DNA of 64,000 nt from an uncultured Roseburia sp. (GTDB lineage Bacteria; Bacillota; Clostridia; Lachnospirales; Lachnospiraceae), in the NCBI GenBank assembly GCA_910577925.1, contig CAJTOI010000005.1:1-64000 (forward strand), in the 5' to 3' direction. Shown one piece after another: positions 6,732 through 15,546 of the stretch. The position numbers and the translations under genes are program-made. The number at the start of each line of letters is the position of its first letter. Position 1 is the first letter of the stretch. Under the pieces are notes generated by a model. The model worked only from the letters and a program-made list of their open reading frames with translations. It ran no database searches and had not been told where the DNA came from.

Positions 6732-7721
6732 CTATGAAATTTTTGCCGCACTGTATTTCACGAGAAAGACCTCAACGGCCATCCGGTCATTCATACGCCC
6801 CGTCTTGACCGCCTCCTCGAACTGGGCCCCGTCACGCAGCGCCTGCTTTAGCTGCGTCATGGTAAATCCTTTCGCCTGCGTCACGTTGCGCCGCACCGCA
6901 AACGGCGGTATACCCGCTTTCTTCGCCATTGCACCGCTGTCAAACCCTTTTGACGCCATATCACGCACGGTCAAAAGAATCTGAAACTGTCTCGTGATCA
7001 GATACATGATGCGCATCGGCGGCTCTTTTAACGTCAGCAGATCATAATATAAGTCGAGCGCTTTGCGCTGATTGTGCTCCGCCACCGCATTCACCATCTC
7101 AAAAATCTTGTTTGTGGTCTGCTCGGTCGCAATCGCCTCCACATCCTCCGCCGTTATCACCTCATGTCCCATCGTATAGCAGATCAACTTTTCCAGCTCC
7201 CTGTCAATATTTCCCATATCAGTCCCCGTCTTGGAGAGAAAAAGCTGCATGACATTGCCGGTAATATTTTTTCCTTCCTTTTTGAGCCGTCCGAGAATCC
7301 AGCGCGTGAGCAGTTCTTCGCTCTGTGTCGAAAACTCTGCGATCCTGCCCTCTTTTTTCACATTTTTGTACAGCTTCCCGCGCTTGTCCACTTCCTCTTC
7401 CACAAAAATGAAATGGACCGTCGGCGCAGGCTGCCCGATATAGGCGGCCAGATCTTCACAGCTGTTCTTAAAAAAGCCGCTGTTCTCAATCAGCAGCACC
7501 CTCCGCTCCGCAAAAAAGGGCAGCGTTTCCGCCAGATCTATAACCTCTCTCGGATTAATATCCTTCCCTTCATACGCCGTGACATTCATCGTGTCGTCCG
7601 CCGCAACGAGCGCCGCCCGAAGCTTGTCCCTGTACTGCCGCTTGAGATACCCCTCCTCACCGTAAAGAAGGTAAATCTGTTTGAAATTTCCTGTTTTAAT
7701 ATCTTCATCAATCGTCTTCAT
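6732..7721 (-). CDS. holA: DNA polymerase III subunit delta
   Basis: 329 aa, normal length for HolA/YqeN. The N-terminus has YLLYGEEGYLKRQYRDKLR, the usual opening of clamp-loader delta, followed by LPFFAERRVLLIENSGFF and a C-terminal helical collar domain (LITRQFQILLTVRDMASKGF). The subunit opens the beta sliding clamp during loading at replication forks and acts in the cytosol. It is the last gene of the comEA operon, 4 bp after comEC, the same comEC-holA order as in Bacillus subtilis. No dedicated terminator was identified before the sigma gene. Confidence 0.92.
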   Translation of the reverse strand: MKTIDEDIKTGNFKQIYLLYGEEGYLKRQYRDKLRAALVAADDTMNVTAYEGKDINPREVIDLAETLPFFAERRVLLIENSGFFKNSCEDLAAYIGQPAPTVHFIFVEEEVDKRGKLYKNVKKEGRIAEFSTQSEELLTRWILGRLKKEGKNITGNVMQLFLSKTGTDMGNIDRELEKLICYTMGHEVITAEDVEAIATEQTTNKIFEMVNAVAEHNQRKALDLYYDLLTLKEPPMRIMYLITRQFQILLTVRDMASKGFDSGAMAKKAGIPPFAVRRNVTQAKGFTMTQLKQALRDGAQFEEAVKTGRMNDRMAVEVFLVKYSAAKIS

Positions 7722-7725
7722 GCCC

Positions 7726-10200
7726 TTATTTTAGCAACTGTTCCGCAAAAACGCAACCTTCTTTGCTCCCGCAATACGTCTCTGTCAGAATCTGCCCGCG
7801 CCGATACCGAATCTTTATCTGTCCTCCGTGCATCGTATCAAATATCCTGCTGCCCGCGCGCTCCATATTCCGCACGGCCTCGTCCCCGGGATGCCCGTAC
7901 CGGTTGTTCTCTCCGCAGGAAATCACGGATATCTCAGGGGAAAGCGCCTGCAAAAACCCTTCCGAATTTGAGTACTTCGAACCGTGATGCGCCGCCTTAT
8001 AAAAAGTCACCGGCCGCAGTACTCCGGATGCGGCAAGCAGTTCCTCCTCCGCGCGTCCGATATCCCCGGTAAAAATCCCAGAAAATTCTCCCTCCTCATA
8101 ACGCAGTACGAGAGATGCCGCATTTTTATCCGCGTACACCGCTCCGCACACAGGCGCAAGCACCCGGATCTGCGCCTCACCGAGATGCAGGATGTCACCC
8201 GCATCGACATAGCAGATCCCGCATCCGTTTTCCGCGGCAAGCGCAAGCAGCCCGTCTAGCGCCGCGTCCTCCTGCTCTCTTACCTTCCCGGAAAATACCA
8301 GATGCCGGACGGGATATCCCTCCTCAAGCAGCTCGCGCAGCCCCGAAATATGATCCTCATCGGTGTGGGAGACAAACCAGTAATCAATCTCCCTCACGCC
8401 CCGGTATTTCAGAAAAGGCAGAATCCGGTAAATTCCGACCTTTCCAGCGCCCGTGCTGCCGCCGTCCACAAAGACCGTATCACCTCCGCCGGTGCGCAGA
8501 AAACTGCCGTCCCCCTGCCCCACATCCAGAAAATCCAGTTCCGTACCGCCCCCGGTACGCCAGAACAGCATGACAAGCACAACGGCCGCGCCCGCACAGA
8601 AACGAGCCGATTGTCCCGCCGCCCACCGCTTTCCTGCCGTCGACAGATCTCCCGCCGCCGGTTTCCGTTTCCCCGTCTGCGCTCTTCTTCTCAGATAAAA
8701 CGCCAGAGCCGCAAGCCCCGCATAACAGAGTATCACCTGCAAAAAATGCGGCCTTCCTGCGATCCGCACCGCTCCGGGCAGCCTGCCCGCCGCGCCGCAG
8801 ATCCCGTTGATCAGCCAAAGGATCTTTTCGCACGGCAGCAAAAGCACATCCGCAAGCGCAAGGCCCGTATGCTCCCCAAAGAGTGCGGCCGCCGCCGTCC
8901 CGAGGAGTCCGCCGCTAAGCCCTGTGGTCAGCACGGCCCCCGTCATCGGCAGCACAATCAGATTTACGGGAACGGCATAGCAGGCCGCCTCATAAGAATG
9001 CCATACCGCAAGCGGCAGCGTCACAAGCCAGGCGGTTGTCCCCGCGTAAATCTTTTGCGCCCATTTTCCGTATTTCTGCTCCGAAAAATCCACACATTTT
9101 CCCATGCACACAATCCCCGCCACCGCCGTGAAAGAAAACTGAAATCCCGCATCCCACGGCAGATAGGGATTTTGTACCAGCAGAAAAAATGCGGCCGCTC
9201 CAAGCGCGTTTAACGTGTCATAGCTGCGCCCGGCGATATCCGCAGACAACAGCAGACAAAACATGAAAACCGCACGGCGCGCAGAGTTTCCCATACCTGT
9301 CATCTGTGCATAGCACACCAGCAAAAAGGCGGAAACCGCACACGCAGACCGAAGCCCGGGTCCGAATTTTTTCAGAAACCCGTAACACGCCATCCCGACG
9401 ACTGCCACATGCAGGCCGGAGATTGCCATAATATGAGACAGGCCGCAGTTCTGATACATCTGCCGCTGCCCGTCCCACAGAAGCGTCTTGTCTCCCAGCG
9501 CCATCGCGCACAAAACTCCCGCCTCGGGCCCTTCAAGCGTCTGCTCATACAGCGCGCGCATCCGGTTTTTGAGCGCAAAAAGTCCCTCGGCAAGCCGGTT
9601 TTCTTTTCCGTAAGTCCCGCAAAGCCGCACATCCCTCAGCGCAAAATCAATTTTGCGGTTCTGATAAAAGGATTTCTCATCAAAATTCCCTTCATTCCGC
9701 GCCGTACTCCACAATTGAATTGTTCCGTTTAACACAAGGATTTCTCCGACAGAGGCAAAGTCGGAATCGGTATATACCAGAATCCGGTTGCATGGAACCG
9801 GAGCCTCTTTTGACAGTTCGTCCTGACCGCATCCTATGATGCAGGATGCCATTTCATAGATATATTGCTGATTTTTGATTTCTTTTTTGTCCAGTCTCCC
9901 CTGCACGGTCACCTCCGCCCCGTCGCGCAGACCGGGAAGATACCCGCTTCGGAACCGGCATTCCTGTCCGTACCGAAAACTTCCGAAAAGCAGGCACAGT
10001 GCGAATGCCGACATGCGCACCGCAGCGCGAAACCGCGTATCTTTCTGCCTTCTGCCGTCCCGCACCGTCAGGGCCTGCCGCAAGGCGGCGGCAAGCCACA
10101 CAAGCGCCGCTGCGGTACTCACCGCACCCGCACCGCGGGACGCAGCGATTACTCCCAGAAGAAAACTGGCCGCCATTCCGCAAAACGGCCGTTTTATCAT
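7726..10200 (-). CDS. comEC: ComEC/Rec2 DNA uptake channel
   Basis: 824 aa, in the full-length range. Order: N-terminal membrane segments and DUF4131-type soluble domain (about 20-210); competence membrane domain (about 215-510) with the characteristic GLSHIMAISGLHVAVVG; C-terminal metallo-beta-lactamase-fold domain from about 553 (LDFLDVGQGDGSFL) with SHTDEDHISGL near 612 as metal ligands. ComEC passes single-stranded DNA across the membrane during transformation. The start follows AGGAGG. It lies 6 bp after the GerMN gene and 4 bp before holA. The gene is intact, so the membrane step of competence is plausible. The pilus genes are not in this window. Confidence 0.93.
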   Translation of the reverse strand: MIKRPFCGMAASFLLGVIAASRGAGAVSTAAALVWLAAALRQALTVRDGRRQKDTRFRAAVRMSAFALCLLFGSFRYGQECRFRSGYLPGLRDGAEVTVQGRLDKKEIKNQQYIYEMASCIIGCGQDELSKEAPVPCNRILVYTDSDFASVGEILVLNGTIQLWSTARNEGNFDEKSFYQNRKIDFALRDVRLCGTYGKENRLAEGLFALKNRMRALYEQTLEGPEAGVLCAMALGDKTLLWDGQRQMYQNCGLSHIMAISGLHVAVVGMACYGFLKKFGPGLRSACAVSAFLLVCYAQMTGMGNSARRAVFMFCLLLSADIAGRSYDTLNALGAAAFFLLVQNPYLPWDAGFQFSFTAVAGIVCMGKCVDFSEQKYGKWAQKIYAGTTAWLVTLPLAVWHSYEAACYAVPVNLIVLPMTGAVLTTGLSGGLLGTAAAALFGEHTGLALADVLLLPCEKILWLINGICGAAGRLPGAVRIAGRPHFLQVILCYAGLAALAFYLRRRAQTGKRKPAAGDLSTAGKRWAAGQSARFCAGAAVVLVMLFWRTGGGTELDFLDVGQGDGSFLRTGGGDTVFVDGGSTGAGKVGIYRILPFLKYRGVREIDYWFVSHTDEDHISGLRELLEEGYPVRHLVFSGKVREQEDAALDGLLALAAENGCGICYVDAGDILHLGEAQIRVLAPVCGAVYADKNAASLVLRYEEGEFSGIFTGDIGRAEEELLAASGVLRPVTFYKAAHHGSKYSNSEGFLQALSPEISVISCGENNRYGHPGDEAVRNMERAGSRIFDTMHGGQIKIRYRRGQILTETYCGSKEGCVFAEQLLK

Positions 10201-10206
10201 TCTATT

Positions 10207-11208
10207 TTATTCCTCCTCCGTTGTATTCTGCACTTCACCGGTCTCGTCGGACACAACGTAATCAAGGTTCCGCTCGTACATTTCACTCAGAGAAAATCTG
10301 TCGCGGTACATCCCGCTGTTATCGCCGTTGACCGATATCTGCACCTTGCTGATCCCCGGCAGCTCGGACAGCGAGTTTACGATCGAATAGATCACCACCG
10401 CCTCGCTCACCTGATAATCCTGGTTCCGGAAGCCCTCGTCAAGGTTGACGTAGCAGATCCCGTCCACCACGGATATCGTCACAAGTCTCGTCCCCGCCGG
10501 TATCGCCGACTTTGCGCCCTCACGTTCGGTTCCGCCCAGGAGCTGCTCCATCACAAGCTTCTCGAGCGCAATATTGCTGCTGTAATAGACCTCATCCCGC
10601 ACTTCCCTGACCAGCCCGTCGCCGGCCGCATTGGAAAAGTACAGTGTCAGCGTCGTGTTCTGAATGGAATTAATCTGTGCCCCCGGATTCTCTATAAAAC
10701 TCTCCGGCGTCATGCTTCCGACAATGTTCCCCCTTGCGTCCACCAGGGGCCCGTCCCCCACATGGAAGGACACGCACTCCACCCCCTCAATCTGTGTCAT
10801 CGTGCGCACAACCGCGGCTCTGCAGAGCACTTCCTCAACGGTCGACATATTGTTGTAATCCGCGTCAAAGCTCAATGTCAAAAGCACTCCTTCCAGGGAA
10901 TAGCTTGTCACCTCCACATCGTTGGGTATCGGCTTCCGGCACTCCACATTATCGGAATCGGAGCACAGCACCGCTAAAAACTCCTGAATCAATCCCTCCG
11001 TGTCCGTAGCCTGCGGCTCGTAATCCACCTGGATAATCCTGTTCTTTTCTTTATTCAGATATTCCACATGGTATGTGCTCGGCGCCTCCTCCTCTCTGCA
11101 TCCCGCCATCGGAAGCATCCCGAGAAAAAGCACCGCAACCGCAGCCAGACCGTATTTTCTTCTTTTTTCTGTCCGTGCACGCTCTTTGTGCATCTCTGAT
11201 CGCTTCAT
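10207..11208 (-). CDS. GerMN-domain lipoprotein
   Basis: 333 aa. After a basic N-terminus a lipoprotein signal ends at PMAGC (Cys37). Two GerMN-type domains follow: one with VECRKPIPNDVEVTSYSLEG and a second with LVREVRDEVYYSSNIALEKL, then YVNLDEGFRNQ and VYSIVNSLSELPGISKVQIS. GerMN domains occur in spore-germination protein GerM and in lipoproteins attached to two-component systems. Its place 12 bp after the histidine kinase suggests an accessory surface partner of that kinase, comparable in position to LpqB-type lipoproteins. This functional link is inference. Confidence 0.85.
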   Translation of the reverse strand: MKRSEMHKERARTEKRRKYGLAAVAVLFLGMLPMAGCREEEAPSTYHVEYLNKEKNRIIQVDYEPQATDTEGLIQEFLAVLCSDSDNVECRKPIPNDVEVTSYSLEGVLLTLSFDADYNNMSTVEEVLCRAAVVRTMTQIEGVECVSFHVGDGPLVDARGNIVGSMTPESFIENPGAQINSIQNTTLTLYFSNAAGDGLVREVRDEVYYSSNIALEKLVMEQLLGGTEREGAKSAIPAGTRLVTISVVDGICYVNLDEGFRNQDYQVSEAVVIYSIVNSLSELPGISKVQISVNGDNSGMYRDRFSLSEMYERNLDYVVSDETGEVQNTTEEE

Positions 11209-11220
11209 TCCGTCTGCTCC

Positions 11221-12666
11221 TTAAGAGATATAGTTGAGCGGGATACGCACATTGAAAATCGTGCCTTCCCCCTCCGTACTAAACACCTTAATCGCTCCCC
11301 GGTGCATTAAAATCGCATTCCTCGTGATCGCAAGTCCCAGTCCCGTACCTCCGATCTCCCTCGAATGGGACTTGTCCACACGATAAAAACGCTCGTAAAT
11401 ATGCTCTAAGGAATCCTGCGGAATGCCGATTCCCGAATCTTCCACCTTCAGATAAAAATACTGGTGATCCGCATTCAGGGAAACATGCACCCAGCCGTCC
11501 TCCCTGTTATACTTGATGGCATTCTCAATCAGGTTGGTAAATGCCAGTGTAATTTTCACCTCATCCACATCCGCCGCCACGGGTCGGAAGCTTTCCAGCA
11601 CCAGCTCTACATGCTGTCGTTCCGCAATGGGATTCAGCCGCTTTAAAATCTGTTCGAGCAGCTCGTTGATGTTCAGATTTGCGATATTTAAGTCTGCCGC
11701 CGACTTATCCATTTTCACCAGCGACAGCAGATCATTGATAATCTTCGTCTCCCTGTCAACCTCATTCCCGATATCCGCCATAAATTCCTTGTAAAGCTCT
11801 ATCGGGGCATCTTCCATACTGTTGATGGAATCCGCGAGCACTTTCATCGAGGTCAGCGGCGTTTTGAGCTCATGAGAGACATTTGACACAAACTCCTGTC
11901 TCGAATCGTCAAGCACTTTCATGCGCCCCAGCATCCCGTTAAACTTCTCACAGATCTGCGCCGTCTCCGTATAGGAGTCAATCGAAAGCGAATCCTCCCC
12001 GTACCCGGTCTGGATCTCTTCGATTGATTTGGACATTTTGTGGAACGGCCGCACCAGCAGATTTCCCAGCAGATAGGCGAGCAGAATCACTGAACAGACA
12101 AGTACGATCCCCATCACCCGGGTGCTGCGCGCCAGATATTCCAGATTCAGATTGATGCTGTCCGTGGACACGCTGACCATCATGACGCCGAGTATCCGGC
12201 GCGGTTCCGTCTCGTCAGTTGTATTTTCCAGCAGCGGAACCGTAAGTTCGATGTAACGGTTCTCCGAATCGTACTTGGTAATCTCATTCCCGTAAAAGCT
12301 GTTGATCACCTCCTCGGAGATAATCGTTTTTCCGGCGTCAAGATCATAGGTGTCACGCACAATCTGAAAACTCTCGTCGATAATCATCACACGGCCGTCA
12401 TAGATTGCGGACAGCTGCTCTAACTGCGCATTAATCGTCGCCGCATCCACATGGTTGATATAATCGCCCGCAACAATCTGATTCGCCAGAATTTTCGCCT
12501 GGCTTAAGATTTCGCTTGTGCGGATAAACACCGCGCGTTTTTCGTATGTGTTGAGCACTCCCGCCCGAAGAAGGATGCCCGGTATCACTCCCAGCAAAAC
12601 AAAACATACGATCAGTCTGAATTTAAGGCTTCCGAAGAAATCCGCAGCCCATTTAAACTTTGCCAT
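11221..12666 (-). CDS. WalK-like sensor histidine kinase
   Basis: 481 aa. TM1 near residues 16-36, an extracytoplasmic loop of about 145 residues, TM2 near 183-205 (VMGIVLVCSVILLAYLLGNL), HAMP linker, HisKA with SHELKTPLTSMKV (His near 263), N box NLIENAIKYN, G1 DSGIGIP and G2 GTGLGLA. It autophosphorylates and passes phosphate to the response regulator encoded 12 bp upstream. No PAS domain is visible between HAMP and the H box, unlike Bacillus WalK. That makes it a WalK relative rather than an obvious orthologue. It is embedded in the comEA-comEC operon. Confidence 0.9.
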   Translation of the reverse strand: MAKFKWAADFFGSLKFRLIVCFVLLGVIPGILLRAGVLNTYEKRAVFIRTSEILSQAKILANQIVAGDYINHVDAATINAQLEQLSAIYDGRVMIIDESFQIVRDTYDLDAGKTIISEEVINSFYGNEITKYDSENRYIELTVPLLENTTDETEPRRILGVMMVSVSTDSINLNLEYLARSTRVMGIVLVCSVILLAYLLGNLLVRPFHKMSKSIEEIQTGYGEDSLSIDSYTETAQICEKFNGMLGRMKVLDDSRQEFVSNVSHELKTPLTSMKVLADSINSMEDAPIELYKEFMADIGNEVDRETKIINDLLSLVKMDKSAADLNIANLNINELLEQILKRLNPIAERQHVELVLESFRPVAADVDEVKITLAFTNLIENAIKYNREDGWVHVSLNADHQYFYLKVEDSGIGIPQDSLEHIYERFYRVDKSHSREIGGTGLGLAITRNAILMHRGAIKVFSTEGEGTIFNVRIPLNYIS

Positions 12667-12678
12667 GATATCTACCTG

Positions 12679-13371
12679 TCAATTCTGTGAATAGTAATAG
12701 CCCACACCCCATTTTGTGTGCACGTATTTCGGCTCGCTGGGATTGCTTTCTATCTTCTCGCGGAGACGCCGCACATGTACGTCCACCGTCCGCACATCCC
12801 CCGGATATTCATATCCCCAGACGAGATTCAGAAGATTCTCCCTGCCGTAAACCTTATTGGGATTGTTGACCAGCAGTTCAAGCAAATCAAATTCCTTCGC
12901 GGTCAGATTGACCTCTCTGCCCTGAATAAAAAGCCGTCTGCTCTCGCAGTCCATTTTCAGATCACCGGATTCCAGAATCTTTGTGTTTTTCTTTTTCTCC
13001 GGCCCTCCGCCGGTTCTGCGCATAATCGCTTTGATGCGGGCTTTGACCTCCAGAATATTAAACGGCTTTGTGATATAGTCGTCGGCCCCGTATTCGAGCC
13101 CGAGAATCTTATCCATATCATCGCCCTTTGCCGTCAGCATCACAATCGGCATATTGGAAAATTCCCGAATCTGCTGGCATACCTCAAAGCCGTCCATCTT
13201 CGGAAGCATGATATCCAGCAGGATCATATCGTAACTGTTTTCTGTCGCAAGCTTGAGCGCCTCCTCACCGTCATAGGCGCAGTCTACCTCCATCCCGTCC
13301 TGCTCTAAGCTGAAACGGATTCCTTTCACAATTAATTTTTCGTCATCTACAACAAGAACCTTTTTTGCCAT
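12679..13371 (-). CDS. WalR-like OmpR-family response regulator
   Basis: 230 aa. Receiver domain with acidic pocket (VVDDEK), phospho-acceptor in MILLDIMLPKMDGFEV (Asp near 53) and Lys in DDYITKPFN. The C-terminal winged helix (about 130-228) carries LTAKEFDLLELLVNNPNKVY and VDVHVRRLREKIE. Closely resembles WalR/YycF and PhoP-type regulators. Starts 1 bp after the comEA stop, so translation is probably coupled. Partner is the kinase downstream. Target genes are unknown; the operon's own promoter at 14191-14219 is one possibility. Confidence 0.93.
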   Translation of the reverse strand: MAKKVLVVDDEKLIVKGIRFSLEQDGMEVDCAYDGEEALKLATENSYDMILLDIMLPKMDGFEVCQQIREFSNMPIVMLTAKGDDMDKILGLEYGADDYITKPFNILEVKARIKAIMRRTGGGPEKKKNTKILESGDLKMDCESRRLFIQGREVNLTAKEFDLLELLVNNPNKVYGRENLLNLVWGYEYPGDVRTVDVHVRRLREKIESNPSEPKYVHTKWGVGYYYSQN

Positions 13372-13372
13372 T

Positions 13373-14101
13373 CTATTTCACCCTTATATAATCTTTGATA
13401 CGGTTATAGACACCCTCCTTGATTCCCTCCACCTTCATGATATCCTCCGCCGCCGAAAAGCCGCCGTGGCTCTCCCTGTACGCGAGGATACGCTCTGCTT
13501 TTGCCTCACCGATTCCAGGAAGCGCCGTCAGCTCCGCCATTCCCGCCGTATTCAGATCGACTCTGTCGTCCGCGGGCTCTGACGCCTGCTCCGCCGTCCC
13601 GTCCGAAGCGGATGCTTCCCGCGGCAGATCCGCGGCCTCCGCCTCCGTCGGAATCCGGATCATCTGTCCGTCTGCAAGCACTTCTGCCTGATTGACGTAA
13701 TCCGCACAGGCCTCGTCGCTCAATCCTCCGGCCAGTGCAATCGCCTCGTAAATGCGGCTGCCCTCCGGCAGTGCGTAAACTCCCGCTTCCCGCACGGCTC
13801 CGCACACATAGACATAGCATACCCGCGGCCGGCTCTGAGCCGCTTCCCCGGCATCCTCTGCACTCTGCGCCGCTTCTCCGGCCCCGGCATCCTCTGTGCT
13901 CTGCACCGTCCCCTGCGGCGTTTCCCGCATTCCGGCATTCTCCGTATCCCCGGCGCCTTCTTCCTGCTTTGGTGTCCCGGTTTCTTCCGTGTCCTCCGAC
14001 ACAGATGCCTTTTCTAAATATACCGTATCATTCCTGCCGCAGCCCGTCTGTCCGGACAGCAAAAGACTTACGGCAAAACATGTTATTATCCATCGTTTCA
14101 T
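13373..14101 (-). CDS. comEA: ComEA-like DNA-binding competence protein
   Basis: 242 aa from the ATG at 14101, chosen because GGAAGGAG lies 7 bp upstream. A TTG 60 bases earlier would run through the terminator hairpin and is unlikely. Residues 1-21 form a signal or anchor (atypical GQTGC lipobox-like end). A low-complexity Glu/Ala/Gly/Thr-rich stalk follows to about 90, then an SLBB domain (VYVCGAVREAGVYALPEGSR) and a C-terminal helix-hairpin-helix (VDLNTAGMAELTALPGIGEA). ComEA binds incoming double-stranded DNA at the membrane and hands it to ComEC. First gene of the operon; comEB is absent here. The stalk is longer than in Bacillus. Confidence 0.9.
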   Translation of the reverse strand: MKRWIITCFAVSLLLSGQTGCGRNDTVYLEKASVSEDTEETGTPKQEEGAGDTENAGMRETPQGTVQSTEDAGAGEAAQSAEDAGEAAQSRPRVCYVYVCGAVREAGVYALPEGSRIYEAIALAGGLSDEACADYVNQAEVLADGQMIRIPTEAEAADLPREASASDGTAEQASEPADDRVDLNTAGMAELTALPGIGEAKAERILAYRESHGGFSAAEDIMKVEGIKEGVYNRIKDYIRVK

Positions 14102-14119
14102 GGCATACTCCTTCCTTCT

Positions 14120-14153
14120 AAAAAAAGAGAATCCCGCTCTGCGGGATTCTCTT
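14120..14153 (-). terminator. Leader terminator before comEA
   Basis: 13-bp perfect stem, AAGAGAATCCCGC with GCGGGATTCTCTT, three-base loop, followed on the minus strand by seven T. It ends only about 4 bp before the comEA ribosome binding site and lies downstream of a good promoter at 14191-14219. It may therefore act as an attenuator of the competence operon as well as ending transcripts from the solute-binding gene upstream. Confidence 0.8.
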
Positions 14154-14190
14154 ATATTCAAAACGAAAGAGCCCTCAATGCCTATCTTTT

Positions 14191-14219
14191 ATTCTATCGA
14201 AAATTCCGATTTATGACAA
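14191..14219 (-). promoter_or_regulatory. Predicted promoter of comEA operon
   Basis: Minus strand TTGTCA, exactly 17 bp, then TAGAAT. This is a near-consensus vegetative promoter in the 100-bp gap between the solute-binding gene stop and comEA. It would give a leader of about 80 nt containing the terminator hairpin. Confidence 0.65.
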
Positions 14220-14255
14220 GGGCAATTCAAAAATATTTTAGATTTCAGTAACAGT

Positions 14256-15500
14256 TCAAAAGTATTTTGAAATCGTTTCCTCCAGACGAACCCAGAAGTC
14301 TTTCGCGTCACGGGAATTCGGCGCAGGCACGGCGGAAACATACGCTTCATACGACACCTGCTCTGTCCACGCGATATCTTTCGACGGAATCACGGGCATA
14401 TGCCCGGTCATTTTGTAGAGTTCTCCGGCAAAATCCACCGTGACAAACCGTGCAAAATCCGCCGCCGCGGCTTCCTGCTTTGAATACGGATTCACCGCTA
14501 TCATATCCGTGAGCGCCCCGGTCGAAGCCGCAAGCTCCTCATTCAAATCCGGTATCTTGGTCAGCGAATAGCTGTAGCCCTCAAGGCGGTACAGCAGATC
14601 CGAATCCACAATCGCGCAGAGCGTTCGTCCCGCCAGGAAATTATCTACAATCTCATCCTCGGAAACCGTCGCCGCATTCACCGAAAAGGATTCCAATATC
14701 TGCTCAAAATATTCCATATCCTTTGCGTACAGTTCCTCGTCATACACCACGTTCATACTTCCCGTTCCGCTCTTCTCAAAAGAGACACAGTTAGAGACAA
14801 ACGGAAAATCATAAAACGGGTCGTTGACATCCCACTCCAGCAGATATTCCACATTTTCCCCGGGCTCATTCTCATTCGCATAGGAAATAAGCGACTGCAG
14901 CGACTCCGGCACACTGTCAAAGTAACCGTTCTGGTAGATAAACACACAGACATTGTAGGATAGCGGATACCCGAGCAGCTTTCCCGCGCAGGTGGACGCT
15001 GCTATCGCATTCTCCGCGATTCCGAGGCCGTCCGTATCCGTCCCGTTCACGGAGACAAGACCGTAAAGATATGCCTCCTCGAGATCCTGCCCCGATATCA
15101 GATACAGATCCGGATATACGGTATCCTGCATCGTCCCGTCATAGACTTCTCCGATATAATCCATCGTATCCCGGCACACTGCGGCCGCTTTTATTCCCGT
15201 CTTCCTGAAATAGCGCAGCGCTGCGGCCTCAAAAAAATCCCGGTACGATTCGTCCTCATACCAGAAAATCAGGTCCGTCGCCGCACTCTGATAGGCCGCG
15301 TCCGCAGCCGGCAATTCGTCGGACAGCGCTTCCGACGAATCCTGCCCCGCGGCCGTTCCCCCGGATGTCCCGGGTTCTTCCGCAGAGGAATCTTCCTGCT
15401 CCTGCAAAGCCGCGGTGCATTGTCTCACCGCCACGGCCCCGCCGGTCGTCATCGCGCAAATCAGTAATACAGACACCAGTTTTTTGTGTATTGATTTCAT
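14256..15500 (-). CDS. Extracellular solute-binding-like protein
   Basis: 414 aa starting MKSIHKKLVSVLLICAMTTG; a further ATG 14 codons upstream exists but gives an odd N-terminus. N-terminal secretion signal, acidic Ser/Glu/Gly-rich linker (about 35-70), then a fold typical of family 1 solute-binding proteins: LIFWYEDESYRDFFEAAALR, YPDLYLISGQDLEEAYLYGL and a C-terminal FVTVDFAGELYKMTGHMPV. No lipobox and no permease or ATPase nearby, so substrate and transporter are unknown. It starts 46 bp after argD and may be transcribed with the arginine genes. The terminator at 14120-14153 follows it. Confidence 0.7.
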   Translation of the reverse strand: MKSIHKKLVSVLLICAMTTGGAVAVRQCTAALQEQEDSSAEEPGTSGGTAAGQDSSEALSDELPAADAAYQSAATDLIFWYEDESYRDFFEAAALRYFRKTGIKAAAVCRDTMDYIGEVYDGTMQDTVYPDLYLISGQDLEEAYLYGLVSVNGTDTDGLGIAENAIAASTCAGKLLGYPLSYNVCVFIYQNGYFDSVPESLQSLISYANENEPGENVEYLLEWDVNDPFYDFPFVSNCVSFEKSGTGSMNVVYDEELYAKDMEYFEQILESFSVNAATVSEDEIVDNFLAGRTLCAIVDSDLLYRLEGYSYSLTKIPDLNEELAASTGALTDMIAVNPYSKQEAAAADFARFVTVDFAGELYKMTGHMPVIPSKDIAWTEQVSYEAYVSAVPAPNSRDAKDFWVRLEETISKYF

Positions 15501-15546
15501 CCTACATTTCCTTAATTCATCCAAAGTATACTTAAAAACCAACCGA

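Noticed and set aside
13373..14161. Longer ComEA starting at the TTG 20 codons upstream
   Set aside because: It would translate through the leader terminator, and the ATG at 14101 has a strong ribosome binding site.
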